DNA of 64,000 nt from Amycolatopsis orientalis DSM 43388 (GCF_000411975.1 NZ_ASXG01000126.1:1-64000), one strand, 5' to 3'. Positions 17,889 through 27,295 are shown, counted from the first letter of the stretch. Numbers and translations are program-made. Notes: a model not told the origin generated them from the letters alone.

Positions 17889-18665
17889 ATGCGCGCCCCG
17901 ACCCGCACCCTCGCCCTGGCTGTCACCGCCGCGGCGGCGCTCGCCCTCGCGCCGTCCGCGTACGCCGGGTCCCGGCTGCACATCACCGCCGGCGGCACGC
18001 CGGACCATCCGCGCGTGTACTCCGGCGGCGGAAGATCCGTTTCCGGCATCGACGTCGACGCCGACTGGGTCGTCGTCGACGGGTTCATCCTCGATCGGCC
18101 GTCCGCGCCCGGCGTGGAAATCCGCGGCAATCACGTGACCCTGCAGAACACCAGGATCACCGCGCCGCAAGGCGGAGACGGCGACGGCATCCGGTTCTTC
18201 GGCGACTACCTCGCCATCGAGCACAACACGATCAGCCGGACGTCGAACAGCGGCGGCGCGCACGCCGACTGCATGCAGACCTTCTCCAGCGACAGCCCGC
18301 CGAGCAATCACGTCCGGATCGAAGGGAACCGCTGCGAGAAAATCGACAACATGTGCCTGATGGCGGAAGGCCCGAACGACGGCGAGGGCGACGGGAAAGG
18401 CCACACCACGGATTTCCTGATCAAGGACAACTTTTGCGAGACACTCGTCGCCTCGCAGACGCTGATGTTCGAGGACGTCCAGCAGGCCACCGTCACCGGC
18501 AACACCTTCGCGGCCGGTCCGGACCACGCGATCGGCCTGGCCGTCCACTCGACCGGCGCGCACGTCGAAGGCAACCGCGTGGACCCGTCGATCCCATGCG
18601 AGGTCGGCATCGACGATTCGTCCCGGAAGGGCTATGCGGGCCCGGAGCCCGCTTGCGCTCCGTGA
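17889..18665 (+). CDS. secreted right-handed beta-helix protein
   Basis: 258 residues starting with a Sec signal (basic MRAPTRT, hydrophobic Ala-rich core, APSAYA cleavage). The mature part has recurring short strands with Asn turns (IEHNTISRTSN, RIEGNRCEKIDN, FLIKDNFCETL, ATVTGNTFAA), the pattern of parallel beta-helix proteins such as pectate-lyase-like folds. Cysteines pair plausibly for an exported protein. RBS AAGGAG sits just upstream of the ATG. An enzyme function (polysaccharide binding or lyase) is possible but no catalytic motif can be named. Confidence 0.75.
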   Translation: MRAPTRTLALAVTAAAALALAPSAYAGSRLHITAGGTPDHPRVYSGGGRSVSGIDVDADWVVVDGFILDRPSAPGVEIRGNHVTLQNTRITAPQGGDGDGIRFFGDYLAIEHNTISRTSNSGGAHADCMQTFSSDSPPSNHVRIEGNRCEKIDNMCLMAEGPNDGEGDGKGHTTDFLIKDNFCETLVASQTLMFEDVQQATVTGNTFAAGPDHAIGLAVHSTGAHVEGNRVDPSIPCEVGIDDSSRKGYAGPEPACAP

Positions 18666-18823
18666 CCTTTGTGGACGGCCCGGCCGACCGCGCACGGTGA
18701 CCGGAATCGCCGGATTTCGCGCGCGGTTCAGGCACTCGGGTGAATCGCCGGTGACGCGGTTCACCAGGTGACCGGGCGGGTATTTCCTCTCCGACGGCAC
18801 GCGGGCCGCCGAAGGAGAACTCC

Positions 18824-19093
18824 ATGCTCAGTCACCACGAACGCGTCGAGCTGGACAAGATCGAGCGCTGGTTCGAAACCAGCGACCCGGAGCTGGCCGC
18901 TGCCCTGCGCCGCGGCAAACCGGCCCGCTCCGCCGCGCTGCTCACCGCGCTCGCGATCCTGCTGGACGTCGTCGCGTGCGGACTGCTGGCGGCCGGGATC
19001 GCCGCGTCGAACCCGGCGCTCGCGGTGTGCTCGCTGTTCGCCGCGGCGGGCGGGGTGGCCGCGCACCTCGCCCGGCGCCGCGACCGCCGGTAA
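18824..19093 (+). CDS. DUF3040 family small membrane protein
   Basis: 89 residues starting MLSHHERVELDKIERWFETS, the typical DUF3040 N-terminus. Two hydrophobic helices follow (about residues 34-57 and 61-78) and a basic end RRRDRR. DUF3040 proteins are small actinobacterial membrane proteins of unknown function. RBS GAAGGAG. It is upstream of dinB on the same strand, with 113 bp between. Confidence 0.82.
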   Translation: MLSHHERVELDKIERWFETSDPELAAALRRGKPARSAALLTALAILLDVVACGLLAAGIAASNPALAVCSLFAAAGGVAAHLARRRDRR

Positions 19094-19206
19094 CGCCCTT
19101 TCCCGGGGCGCTCGGTTCGTGAGCGGCTAGGCCGGTGAGAACCCGGCCAGGCATTCGCGAGGATCTCCGGATGCGCCGCCCGCCCCGCGCATCGCACACT
19201 GGTCCG

Positions 19207-20232
19207 GTGTCCGACTGGGTGCTGCACGTCGATCTCGACCAGTTCATCGCCGCCGTCGAGGTCGCGCGGCGGCCGGAGCTGCGCGGGCGGCCGGTGATCG
19301 TCGGCGGGAAGGGCGATCCGGCCGAACGCGCCGTCGTGGCGACCGCGTCGTACGAGGCGCGCCAGTTCGGCGTCGATTCCGGCATGCCGCTGCGGCTGGC
19401 CGCGAAACGCTGCCCGGACGCCGTTCTCCTTCCCGTCGACGCCCCGGCGTACCAGGAAGTCTCTGACCGCGTGATGGCCCGGCTGCGGGAATTCCCGGCG
19501 GTCGTCGAAGTGCTCGGCTGGGACGAAGCGTTCCTCGGCGCGACCGTCGACGATCCCGAAAAGCTCGCCGCGGAAATCCGGCTCGGCATCGAGGAAGAAA
19601 CCGGGCTCTCGTCGTCCGTCGGAATCGGCGACAACAAGCTCCGTGCCAAACTCGCCACCGGTTTCGCGAAACCGGCCGGCATTTACCGGCTCACCCAGGA
19701 AAACTGGTGGGACGTCATGGCCGAACGCCCCACCGACGCGTTGTGGGGAATCGGCCGGAAAACCGCGAAGAAACTGGCCGAAGCCGGGTACGCCACCGTT
19801 CTCGACCTCGCCGCCGCCGACCCGGACGCGCTCGCCGCGCGGTTCGGGCCGAAACTCGGCCCGTGGTACCGCCTGCTGGCCGGCGGCATCGGCGACGCCG
19901 AGGTGAGCGCGACCCCGTATGTGGCCCGTTCCCGAAGCAGGGAAACAACATTCCAGCAAGACCTCACCGACTTCGACACCATCGCCCAGGAGACCGCGAC
20001 GCTCGCCGAACGCGTCGCACAGGACGTCGTCGACGAAGGACGTCCCGCCGCGCGCGTCGCGGTCAAGGTCCGGTTCGCGCCGTTCCTCACCCAGACGCAC
20101 AGCGTGACGCTCGCAGCACCGTCCTCGGATCCGGCAGTGCTCGCCGCGGCGGCCCGAGACCTGTTGGACCGATTCGCTTTCGGCAAACCGGTGCGGCTGC
20201 TCGGCGTCCGCGCGGAGTTCCCGCGCGCTTGA
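19207..20232 (+). CDS. dinB: DNA polymerase IV (Y family)
   Basis: 341 residues. It is a translesion polymerase acting at damaged or mispaired termini. Visible are the N-terminal metal ligand in VLHVDLDQFIAAVE, the second acidic pair in GWDEAFLG (SxDEA in most relatives), the GIGDNKLRAKLAT segment, a helix-hairpin-helix thumb (LWGIGRKTAKKLAEAGY) and a C-terminal little-finger domain. No clear beta-clamp peptide is visible at the end. The GTG start matches the family N-terminus; an upstream ATG at 19171 would add 12 residues. Confidence 0.88.
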   Translation: MSDWVLHVDLDQFIAAVEVARRPELRGRPVIVGGKGDPAERAVVATASYEARQFGVDSGMPLRLAAKRCPDAVLLPVDAPAYQEVSDRVMARLREFPAVVEVLGWDEAFLGATVDDPEKLAAEIRLGIEEETGLSSSVGIGDNKLRAKLATGFAKPAGIYRLTQENWWDVMAERPTDALWGIGRKTAKKLAEAGYATVLDLAAADPDALAARFGPKLGPWYRLLAGGIGDAEVSATPYVARSRSRETTFQQDLTDFDTIAQETATLAERVAQDVVDEGRPAARVAVKVRFAPFLTQTHSVTLAAPSSDPAVLAAAARDLLDRFAFGKPVRLLGVRAEFPRA

Positions 20233-20353
20233 CAGGTCCGGACCGGCCTTGCCAAGGTGGGACCCGGCGCGCCCGTCCGGGCGCGGCTCCGGGCCGAGAG
20301 GCGCTGCGACGGGGTTTCCCCGCCACGCTCGGCCCGCGGGACTTCGAGCGAAG

Positions 20354-20378
20354 GGCGCCTCCTGGTTCAGGAGGTGCC
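20354..20378. terminator. hairpin between convergent dinB and methyltransferase
   Basis: Ten-base arms with one mismatch around GGTTC in the 172-bp gap between two convergent genes. A second GC hairpin (GCGCCCG/CGGGCGC) lies near 20270-20285. Both could act as bidirectional terminators. Confidence 0.45.
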
Positions 20379-20404
20379 GCGTGCCACTGGCGATCCCGGT
20401 CCGG

Positions 20405-21163
20405 TCAGCGCCGACGCGCGAGATGGATCGTGTGGTCGGCGACCAGCTCGACCGGGTCCGGCAAGACCTGCCGAATCCGCTGGAAAGCCTGTTCCCGCAC
20501 CGAAATCGGCAACATCAGGTACGCGGAAACGGTGGAAAAGAAGCCGATGAGGTCGTCCGCGCCCACCGTCGTCCGCTCCCGCACGACGACTTGCCGGACG
20601 TCGGCGAACAACTCGGACTTCTCGAGTTCCGTGCCCGGCCACTGCAGTTCGTCCTCCGGGGGCGTGCCGTCCGGCGAAGGAACGTCCGCGGTCTGCAAGA
20701 ACGGTGCCTGCGCGTCGTCGATCGCTTTCCGCACCACGGGATCCGCCGGCCGGAGCGGTCCGCCGAACGACGCGAACACCCCGGCCGGAGCGAGCAGCGC
20801 GGCGATCCGCGGCCACCGCCCGTCCGGGTCCGTCCAGTGCAGCGCCGCGGCCGAGTACACCAGCCCGTACTGCCGGTCCGGCCGCAGGTCCTCCAGCGCG
20901 CCGCGGCGCGTCTCGACCTCGGCGGGCAGGTGCTTGCGCAGTTCGGCGAGCATCGCCGGATCCGGATCGGTCGCGGTGACCGCGATCCCCCGCCCCGCGA
21001 ACAGCCGGGTCGCTTTCCCTGTCCCGGCCCCGATTTCGAGGGCGCCGGCCACCGGCGCGCCCGCGTAGTCCAGCACCCGCTCGGCTAGTTCGGCGGGATA
21101 TCCCGGACGGTACCGCTCGTACGCCTCCGCTACCGCTCCAAAACTCAACGCGCGCTCTGCCAT
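20405..21163 (-). CDS. class I SAM-dependent methyltransferase
   Basis: 252 residues. Rossmann methyltransferase with motif I ALEIGAGTGKATRLFAGRG near residues 40-58, the acidic motif II end ATDPDPAML, and LVYSAAALHWTDP typical of the SmtA/UbiE-like group. The family uses SAM; the acceptor is unknown. Two ATG codons nine bases apart (21163 and 21172) are possible starts. It is divergent from ahcY, which recycles the SAH product of such reactions. Confidence 0.85.
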   Translation of the reverse strand: MAERALSFGAVAEAYERYRPGYPAELAERVLDYAGAPVAGALEIGAGTGKATRLFAGRGIAVTATDPDPAMLAELRKHLPAEVETRRGALEDLRPDRQYGLVYSAAALHWTDPDGRWPRIAALLAPAGVFASFGGPLRPADPVVRKAIDDAQAPFLQTADVPSPDGTPPEDELQWPGTELEKSELFADVRQVVVRERTTVGADDLIGFFSTVSAYLMLPISVREQAFQRIRQVLPDPVELVADHTIHLARRR

Positions 21164-21268
21164 GCCCGCCATTCTGGCCTGCTCGCCGCCGCGCGCGCCT
21201 CCCCTTTTCCGGGCGTCCGGAAGACGCCCGCGCTCCACTCTGCCCGAAAACCCGGAAAGGAACGGAAA

Positions 21269-22729
21269 ATGTCGCCCACCCTGCGTACCGTCGACGCGGT
21301 GGAGTTCGCGGTCGCCGACCTGTCGCTCGCCGCGGCCGGACGCATGCAGCTCGACCTCGCCGAGCACGAAATGCCCGGCCTGATGGCGCTGCGCCGCGAG
21401 TTCGCGGATTCCCAGCCGCTCAAGGGCGCGCGCATCGCGGGTTCGCTGCACATGACCGTGCAGACCGCGGTGCTGATCGAAACGCTCGTCGCGCTCGGCG
21501 CCCAGGTGCGCTGGGTGTCCTGCAACATCTTCTCCACCCAGGACGAGGCGGCCGCGGCCGTCGTCGTCGGCCCGGACGGGACCCCGGAGCGCCCCGAGGG
21601 CACCGCGGTATTCGCGTGGAAAGGCGAAACCCTCGACGAATACTGGTGGTGCACCGACCAGCTGTTCCGTTTCCCAGGCGGCGAACCGCCGAACATGATC
21701 CTGGACGACGGCGGCGACGCCACTCTCCTCGTCCACAAGGGAGCGGAATTCGAGAAGGCCGGCGCGGTGCCCGCCGCGAGCGAGGACGACCCGGAGGACT
21801 ACCGGATCCTGCTGCGCACCCTCGCGGCCAGCCTCGCCGAGGACCCGCAGCGGTTCACCCGGATCGCGGCTGCGATGCGCGGGGTCACCGAGGAGACCAC
21901 GGCCGGCGTGAACCGGCTGTACCAGCTCGCGGCCGCCGGCGAACTGCTGTTCCCGGCGATGAACGTCAACGATTCGGTCACCAAGTCGAAGTTCGACAAC
22001 AAGTACGGGATCCGGCATTCGCTCCCGGACGGCCTCAATCGCGGCACGGACGTGATGATCGGCGGCAAGTACGCCGTCGTGTGCGGGTACGGCGACGTCG
22101 GCAAGGGCGCGGTCGAGGCGCTGCGCGGACAGGGCGCGCGTGTCGCGGTGACTGAGATCGACCCGATCTGCGCGCTGCAGGCCGCGATGGACGGGCTGGA
22201 CGTGGTCGAACTCGACGACGTAGTGGAGCGCGCCGACCTTTTCCTCACCACCACCGGGAACTTCGGCATCATCTCGGCCGCGCAGATGGCGCGGATGAAG
22301 CACCAGGCGATCGTCGCGAACGTCGGCCACTTCGACAACGAGATCGACATGGCCGGGCTGGCGAAAGTCCCGGGGATCGTCAAGACCGAGGTGAAACCGC
22401 AGGTGCACACGTGGCGTTTCCCGGACGGGCACGCGATCATCGTGCTTTCCGAGGGCAGGCTGATGAACCTCGGCAACGCGACCGGGCACCCGTCGTTCGT
22501 GATGTCCGCGTCGTTCGCGAACCAGGTGCTCGCGCAGATCGAGCTGTTCAGCAAGCCGGGCGGCTACGACAACGACGTGTACCGGCTGCCGAAGCAGCTG
22601 GACGAAAAGGTCGCGCGGCTGCACCTGGACGCGCTCGGCGTCCGGCTGACGAAGCTCAGCAAGGAACAAGCCGAGTATCTCGGCGTGGACGTGGACGGGC
22701 CGTACAAACTGGACCATTACCGCTATTGA
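21269..22729 (+). CDS. ahcY: adenosylhomocysteinase
   Basis: 486 residues, the usual length for the actinobacterial enzyme. It reversibly hydrolyses S-adenosylhomocysteine to adenosine and homocysteine using bound NAD. NAD-binding motif CGYGDVGKGAVEALRGQGA near residue 272; substrate segment KSKFDNKYGIRHSLPDGLNR just before; C-terminal PYKLDHYRY ending conserved in the family. A GGAAAGGAA site precedes the ATG. No SAH riboswitch could be recognised in the 105-bp leader. A hairpin terminator follows. Confidence 0.96.
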   Translation: MSPTLRTVDAVEFAVADLSLAAAGRMQLDLAEHEMPGLMALRREFADSQPLKGARIAGSLHMTVQTAVLIETLVALGAQVRWVSCNIFSTQDEAAAAVVVGPDGTPERPEGTAVFAWKGETLDEYWWCTDQLFRFPGGEPPNMILDDGGDATLLVHKGAEFEKAGAVPAASEDDPEDYRILLRTLAASLAEDPQRFTRIAAAMRGVTEETTAGVNRLYQLAAAGELLFPAMNVNDSVTKSKFDNKYGIRHSLPDGLNRGTDVMIGGKYAVVCGYGDVGKGAVEALRGQGARVAVTEIDPICALQAAMDGLDVVELDDVVERADLFLTTTGNFGIISAAQMARMKHQAIVANVGHFDNEIDMAGLAKVPGIVKTEVKPQVHTWRFPDGHAIIVLSEGRLMNLGNATGHPSFVMSASFANQVLAQIELFSKPGGYDNDVYRLPKQLDEKVARLHLDALGVRLTKLSKEQAEYLGVDVDGPYKLDHYRY

Positions 22730-22756
22730 CGAACGGTCCGGCGCCGCCGGCGAGAA

Positions 22757-22799
22757 GGGGTCCTCCGGCTCCGAGGGGGAGGGAGAGCCGAAGGACCCC
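22757..22799 (+). terminator. terminator hairpin after ahcY
   Basis: Fifteen-base arms (GGGGTCCTCCGGCTC against a one-mismatch complement) with a G/A-rich loop, 27 bp after the ahcY stop. The sequence after it turns AT-richer (GGTAATGTTAGC). Confidence 0.6.
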
Positions 22800-22902
22800 C
22801 GGTAATGTTAGCACACTGCCAAGCAGCTTGTATACGGCCGGCTACCCGATCGGGTTGCGGCGTCCCGGCGGCGCGGCGTGGCGGCCGGATCGCCGCCGAA
22901 GG

Positions 22903-23109
22903 TCAGGAAGCCTGCCGCAGCAGGGATTTCTCCGCTTCGGCGCAGGTGCACCCGGAGTCGACGGTGTGGCAGTCGATGATCAGGCCGTGCCGGACCCGGT
23001 CCAGGTCGACGCAGGACGGGTCGGTGCATTCGGCGAACCCGCGGTCCGGGTGGACCACCAGGGTGCCGTGACAGTGGTCGATGCCGCTCGTGCAGAACGC
23101 GCACTCCAT
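22903..23109 (-). CDS. small Cys-rich zinc-ribbon-like protein
   Basis: 68 residues with eight cysteines (positions 3, 6, 13, 28, 33, 47, 54, 56) and three histidines. The spacing (CAFC, CxHG, CTDPSC, CTC) suggests one or two metal-binding knuckles or a small iron-sulfur site. I do not recognise a named family. It is a stand-alone gene convergent with ahcY and downstream of Ku on the same strand. Upstream in-frame starts to 23184 exist, but the extra residues are Arg-rich and unlike the rest. Coding potential is supported by the regular Cys pattern. Confidence 0.6.
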   Translation of the reverse strand: MECAFCTSGIDHCHGTLVVHPDRGFAECTDPSCVDLDRVRHGLIIDCHTVDSGCTCAEAEKSLLRQAS

Positions 23110-23340
23110 GCTCAGCCGCCTTCCGCTCAGGTATTCGAGTCCCCGGCCCCGGTGCTCCGCGGCCGGACTCCTCCTTGGTACCACTGGAATTCTCGCGGTC
23201 GCAGAATACCCGGCGGCGTGTCGGCCCCACGGACCGGTGAAGTACGCCGCACTCGCTCACCCGGCGTGACAATCGGCATTTTCCGGACGGCAGCGTGAAA
23301 TTTCCCTGTTCCGCGCCGCGGAACACCCGCCCGCGCTCGC

Positions 23341-24204
23341 TCAGGCGCTCTTCGGCCGCCGAGCGCGCGCGGCTGGTTTCTTCTCCGCGGCTTTGCCTTC
23401 TTTTTTCGTCTCCTTGGCGGTCCCGCGGGTTTTCTTCGCCGCCGACACGCTCGCTTCGAGCGCCGCCATCAGGTCGACGACCTCGGCCTTCTCCCCCTGC
23501 TTCGGCGCGCCGACCGTCTGCCCGCCGCCCGCCTTCGCCTCGATCATCGCTTCGAGCGCTTCCCGGTAGGAGTCCGAGTATTTCTCCGGCTCGAACACCG
23601 GCTCGGACAGCGAGTCGATCAGCGATCCGGCCATGGTCACCTCCTGCGGGCGGACCTGCGGCGGATCCTCGTGCAGGAACGGGAAATCCGGGACCCGGAC
23701 CTCGTCGGCCCACAGCATTGTGGTCATCACGAGGACGTCGTCGACGACGCGCAGCAGCGCCAGGCTCTCCCGCTGGCGCACCGCGACCTTCGCGATCGCC
23801 ACGTGGCTCGCCTTCTGCAGCGCGTCGCGCAGCACCACGTACGGCTTCACCGCGTTCTTCTGCGGTTCCAGGTAGTAGGTGCGGTCGAACCGGATCGGGT
23901 CGATCGACTCCAGCGGCACGAATTCGAGCACGTCGATCGAATGCTGGGTGGGCAGCGGCAGTTCGGCGAGGTCGGCGTCGGTGATCACGACCATCTCGCC
24001 GTCGGGCAGCTCGTACCCCTTGGCGATGTCGGAGTACGGCACCTCTTCGCCGTCGATCGAGCAGAACCGCTTGTACTGGATCCGCCCGCCGTCGGCGGCG
24101 TGCACCTGGCGCAGCGACACGTTCTTGTTCTCGGTCGCCGCGTACAGCTGGATCGGGATGCTGACCAGCCCGAAGGACACCGAGCCCTTCCACATCGACC
24201 GCAT
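23341..24204 (-). CDS. ku: Ku protein, non-homologous end joining
   Basis: 287 residues. Bacterial Ku forms a homodimeric ring on DNA ends and recruits LigD. It starts MRSMWKGSVSFGLVSIPI, the family hallmark, and holds the central beta-barrel (FDRTYYLEPQ, KPYVVLRDAL) and a bridge helix region near SYREALEAMIEAK. The C-terminal about 40 residues are Lys/Ala/Arg-rich (KKTRGTAKETKKEGKAAEKK), the extended basic tail found in many actinobacterial Ku proteins. RBS GGAGGTG. No ligD is in the window. Confidence 0.93.
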   Translation of the reverse strand: MRSMWKGSVSFGLVSIPIQLYAATENKNVSLRQVHAADGGRIQYKRFCSIDGEEVPYSDIAKGYELPDGEMVVITDADLAELPLPTQHSIDVLEFVPLESIDPIRFDRTYYLEPQKNAVKPYVVLRDALQKASHVAIAKVAVRQRESLALLRVVDDVLVMTTMLWADEVRVPDFPFLHEDPPQVRPQEVTMAGSLIDSLSEPVFEPEKYSDSYREALEAMIEAKAGGGQTVGAPKQGEKAEVVDLMAALEASVSAAKKTRGTAKETKKEGKAAEKKPAARARRPKSA

Positions 24205-24427
24205 GCCGCGCACCTCCGCCGAGTTCGCCGGTACGTATTCACGCTCGGTGACCACCGTAGCCGCGATCGTCCGAATCCGACAGTCCGCGCACGTAGGGGG
24301 CCTGCCCGCGGCCACTGCGAGTGCGCGGGTGCCGGATACCGCACGGGCGCTCGATCGGCTCGGCCCGGTCGGTGCCGGGCAACCAACGGCTTCGCGCCGT
24401 CGACCAGGGCGGACGTCCGCGCTCGGC

Positions 24428-24793
24428 TCAGCTCGGAGTGCCCGGGAAATGCGGGTTCTCGATCACCCCGACCAGGTTCCCGTCCGGGGTACGCACCAGC
24501 GCGGTCCGGATTCCGCCGCCGAAGTCGGTCACCGTCGCGCGTTCGGTCGCGCCCTCCCCGACCAGCTTCGCCAGCGCGGTCTCCACGTCGGGCACTCCCC
24601 AGTACGTCACCGGCCCGTCGCCGTTCTCCGCGCGGCCGTTCGGGTCGAGCGCCAGTTCGTAGCCGTGGACGCAGTACCCGACATCGAACGGTTCGTCGAA
24701 GTACGGCGGCACCCCGAGCACCCGGGTCCACCACGCCTTGGCCGCGGCCAGGTCGTCCACCGGATACACGATCGTGCGCAATCCGTCGAACAT
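24428..24793 (-). CDS. VOC (glyoxalase/bleomycin-resistance) family protein
   Basis: 121 residues, a single VOC repeat pair: MFDGLRTIVYPVDDLAAAKA at the start, YWGVPDVETALAKLV in the middle, RTPDGNLVGVIENPHF at the end. The fold commonly binds a metal or small hydrophobic ligand; metal residues cannot be assigned securely. RBS AGGATG. It is divergent from the TetR regulator with 98 bp between, so it is a candidate regulated gene. Confidence 0.85.
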   Translation of the reverse strand: MFDGLRTIVYPVDDLAAAKAWWTRVLGVPPYFDEPFDVGYCVHGYELALDPNGRAENGDGPVTYWGVPDVETALAKLVGEGATERATVTDFGGGIRTALVRTPDGNLVGVIENPHFPGTPS

Positions 24794-24834
24794 GTGTTCA
24801 TCCTGGCATAGACTGGACTTACGAGAACGAAACT

Positions 24835-24875
24835 TTTCGCGGTCCGCATAATTTTTCGCAACACGCAACTTTCGC
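24835..24875. promoter_or_regulatory. three TTTCGC repeats in VOC/TetR intergenic region
   Basis: TTTCGC occurs at 24835, 24854 and 24870, on an unusually AT-rich stretch, within the 98 bp between the divergent VOC and TetR genes. Spacing near two helical turns suggests same-face protein binding. Function inferred only from position. Confidence 0.35.
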
Positions 24876-24891
24876 TGCTACTCTCGGTCCG

Positions 24892-25518
24892 GTGACCTCC
24901 ACCGCGCCCCTGGGCCTCCGCGAGCGCAAGAAACGAGCCGCGCGGAGGGCGCTCGCCGAAGCCGCGCTGCGGATCGCGCTCGAGCGGGGCCTCGACCAGC
25001 TGCGCGTGGAAGACATCGCGAACGAGGTGGGCGTGTCCCCGCGCACCTTCAACAACTACTTTTCCAGCAAGGAGGAAGCTGTCTGCGCCTTCATCGTCGA
25101 CCGGCAGGAGCGCGTGCGCGAAGCGCTCCTGGCGAGGCCCGCTGACGAGCCGCTGTGGGACGCGGTCGTCAACGCCTCGCTCAGCCGGTTCGCCGAGGAC
25201 GACCGCCCGAACCGCGAGGACGTGCGGCGGGTGCGCGCAATGATGCGGGACGGCGGGCTGTTCGCCGAGATGCTGCGCGCGTACGCCACCGTCGAGCGCG
25301 TGCTGGCCGACGCCATCGCCGAGCGGGCGGGCGAGCACGCAAATCCGTTGCACGCCCGGCTGATGGCGAGCATTGTGCAGAACGCTTCGCGCATCGCCTT
25401 CGAGACCTGGCTCAATTCGGACTCCGACGACGAAGAGTTCGTATCGGCCTTCACCGGCCTCCTCCGGGAGGCCGCCGCCGGGATGCCGGCACTGGCCGCG
25501 CCCGGCGCGGCCCGCTAG
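24892..25518 (+). CDS. TetR family transcriptional regulator
   Basis: 208 residues. The N-terminal helix-turn-helix (LRERKKRAARRALAEAALRI then VEDIANEVGVSPRTFNNYFS) is a textbook TetR domain with the NYFSSKEE end; the C-terminal ligand domain is of the actinobacterial TetR_C type. GTG start. Only 43 bp separate its stop from a two-gene ABC exporter, so it probably controls and is co-transcribed with that exporter, as in many multidrug efflux loci. The ligand is unknown. Confidence 0.88.
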   Translation: MTSTAPLGLRERKKRAARRALAEAALRIALERGLDQLRVEDIANEVGVSPRTFNNYFSSKEEAVCAFIVDRQERVREALLARPADEPLWDAVVNASLSRFAEDDRPNREDVRRVRAMMRDGGLFAEMLRAYATVERVLADAIAERAGEHANPLHARLMASIVQNASRIAFETWLNSDSDDEEFVSAFTGLLREAAAGMPALAAPGAAR

Positions 25519-25561
25519 ACCCGAACCGACGCCATTCACTTCTTTGGGGGAGAGCCCGACC

Positions 25562-27295
25562 GTGCTGGTCAAACTGTTGCGCAGCTACCTGCGCCCGTAC
25601 CGGGCCGCTTTGTGGCTCGTCGTCGCGCTGCAACTGGTGCAGACGATCGCCGCGCTGTACCTGCCCACGCTCAACGCCGACATCATCGACGGCGGCCTGG
25701 TCAAGGGCGACACCGGCTACATCCTGAAGATCGGCGGCGTGATGCTGCTGGTCACGCTGGTGCAGATCGCCGGGTCGATCGGGGCCGTCTACCACGGCTC
25801 CCGCGTTTCCGCGGCCGTCGGCCGCGACATCCGCGCCGGCGTCTTCCATCGCGTGCAGGATTTCTCCGCCCGCGAGATCGGCAGATTCGGCACGCCGTCG
25901 CTGATCACCCGCACCACCAACGACGTCCAGCAGATCCAGCTGCTCGCCGGGCTCACCTTCACGCTGATGGTGTCCGCGCCGATCATGTGCGTCGGCGGCA
26001 TCGTCCTCGCGCTGCAGCAGGACGTTCCGCTGTCCGCGCTGCTCGTGGTCATCGTGCCGGTGCTGGGCGTCGCGATCGGCCTCATCGTGATGCGGATGCG
26101 CCCGGCGTTCCGGCTCATGCAGAAGCGGCTCGACCGGATCAACCAGGTGCTGCGCGAGCAGATCATGGGCATCCGGGTGATCCGCGCGTTCGTGCGCGAC
26201 CAGCACGAGCGCGAGCGCTTCGGCCGCGCCAACGACGAGCTGTTCACCGTTTCGCTGCGGGTCGGCAGGCTGATCGCGCTGATGTTCCCCACCGTGATGC
26301 TGGTGGTGAACGTGTCGAGCGTCGCCGTGCTGTGGTTCGGCGGGCAGCGCGTCGACAGCGGAGCGATGCAGATCGGCGCGCTCACCGCGTTCCTGGCCTA
26401 CCTCCTGCAGATCCTGATGGCGGTCATGATGGCCACCTTCATGTTCATGATGGTGCCGCGCGCGGAGGTCAGCGCCGAGCGGATCACCGAGGTGCTGGAC
26501 ACCGAGTCGAGCGTGCACCCGCCGGAGCGGCCGCTGCCGGCCGGGACCGAGCGCGGGCGCCTCGACCTCGCCGGCGTCGGATTCCGGTACCCCGGCGCGG
26601 AAAAGCCGGTGCTGCAGGACGTGTCGCTGCTCGCCCGGCCCGGGGAGACCACCGCGATCATCGGCAGCACCGGCAGCGGGAAGACGACGCTGCTCAACCT
26701 GATCCCGCGGCTGATGGACGCGACCGAGGGAACTGTGCGGGTGGACGGCGTGGACGTGCGCCAGCTCGACCCGGACGTGCTCTCGTCGGTGGTCGGCATG
26801 GTGCCGCAGAAGCCGTACCTGTTCGCCGGGACGGTCGCCAGCAACCTCCGCTACGGCAATCCGGACGCAACGGACGAGGAACTCTGGCACGCGCTGGAAG
26901 TCGCGCAGGGCAAGGACTTCGTGGAACGGATGGAACAGGGCCTCGACTCCCCCATCGCCCAGGGCGGCACGAACGTCTCGGGCGGGCAGCGGCAGCGGCT
27001 GGCGATCGCGCGGATGCTGGTGCACCGGCCGGAGATCTACCTGTTCGACGACTCGTTCAGCGCGCTCGACTACGCCACCGACGCCGCGCTGCGCCGCGCG
27101 CTCGCCGAGGAAACCCGCGACGCGACCGTCGTCATCGTCGCGCAGCGGGTCAGCACGATCCGCGGCGCGGACCGGATCATCGTGCTCGACGACGGCCGCG
27201 TCGTCGGCACCGGAACCCACCACGAGCTGATGGACGCCAACGAAACGTACCGGGAAATCGTGCTTTCGCAGCTGACCGAGCAGGAGGCGGCGTGA
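25562..27295 (+). CDS. ABC exporter half, degenerate Walker B partner
   Basis: 577 residues: six-helix transmembrane domain (about 1-320), then nucleotide-binding domain. Walker A GSTGSGKTTLLN near 370, intact signature NVSGGQRQRLA near 473, Walker B IYLFDDSFSALD near 494. The residue after the Walker B Asp is Asp rather than catalytic Glu, as in the non-hydrolysing site of heterodimeric exporters (TM287/288, BmrCD). GTG start with GGGGGAGAG. Its stop overlaps the next gene's start. The pair likely exports drugs or lipophilic compounds. Confidence 0.92.
   Translation: MLVKLLRSYLRPYRAALWLVVALQLVQTIAALYLPTLNADIIDGGLVKGDTGYILKIGGVMLLVTLVQIAGSIGAVYHGSRVSAAVGRDIRAGVFHRVQDFSAREIGRFGTPSLITRTTNDVQQIQLLAGLTFTLMVSAPIMCVGGIVLALQQDVPLSALLVVIVPVLGVAIGLIVMRMRPAFRLMQKRLDRINQVLREQIMGIRVIRAFVRDQHERERFGRANDELFTVSLRVGRLIALMFPTVMLVVNVSSVAVLWFGGQRVDSGAMQIGALTAFLAYLLQILMAVMMATFMFMMVPRAEVSAERITEVLDTESSVHPPERPLPAGTERGRLDLAGVGFRYPGAEKPVLQDVSLLARPGETTAIIGSTGSGKTTLLNLIPRLMDATEGTVRVDGVDVRQLDPDVLSSVVGMVPQKPYLFAGTVASNLRYGNPDATDEELWHALEVAQGKDFVERMEQGLDSPIAQGGTNVSGGQRQRLAIARMLVHRPEIYLFDDSFSALDYATDAALRRALAEETRDATVVIVAQRVSTIRGADRIIVLDDGRVVGTGTHHELMDANETYREIVLSQLTEQEAA

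Noticed and set aside
21173..21268. SAH riboswitch in front of ahcY
   Set aside because: The 96-bp leader shows no recognisable SAH-riboswitch core or expression-platform hairpin.
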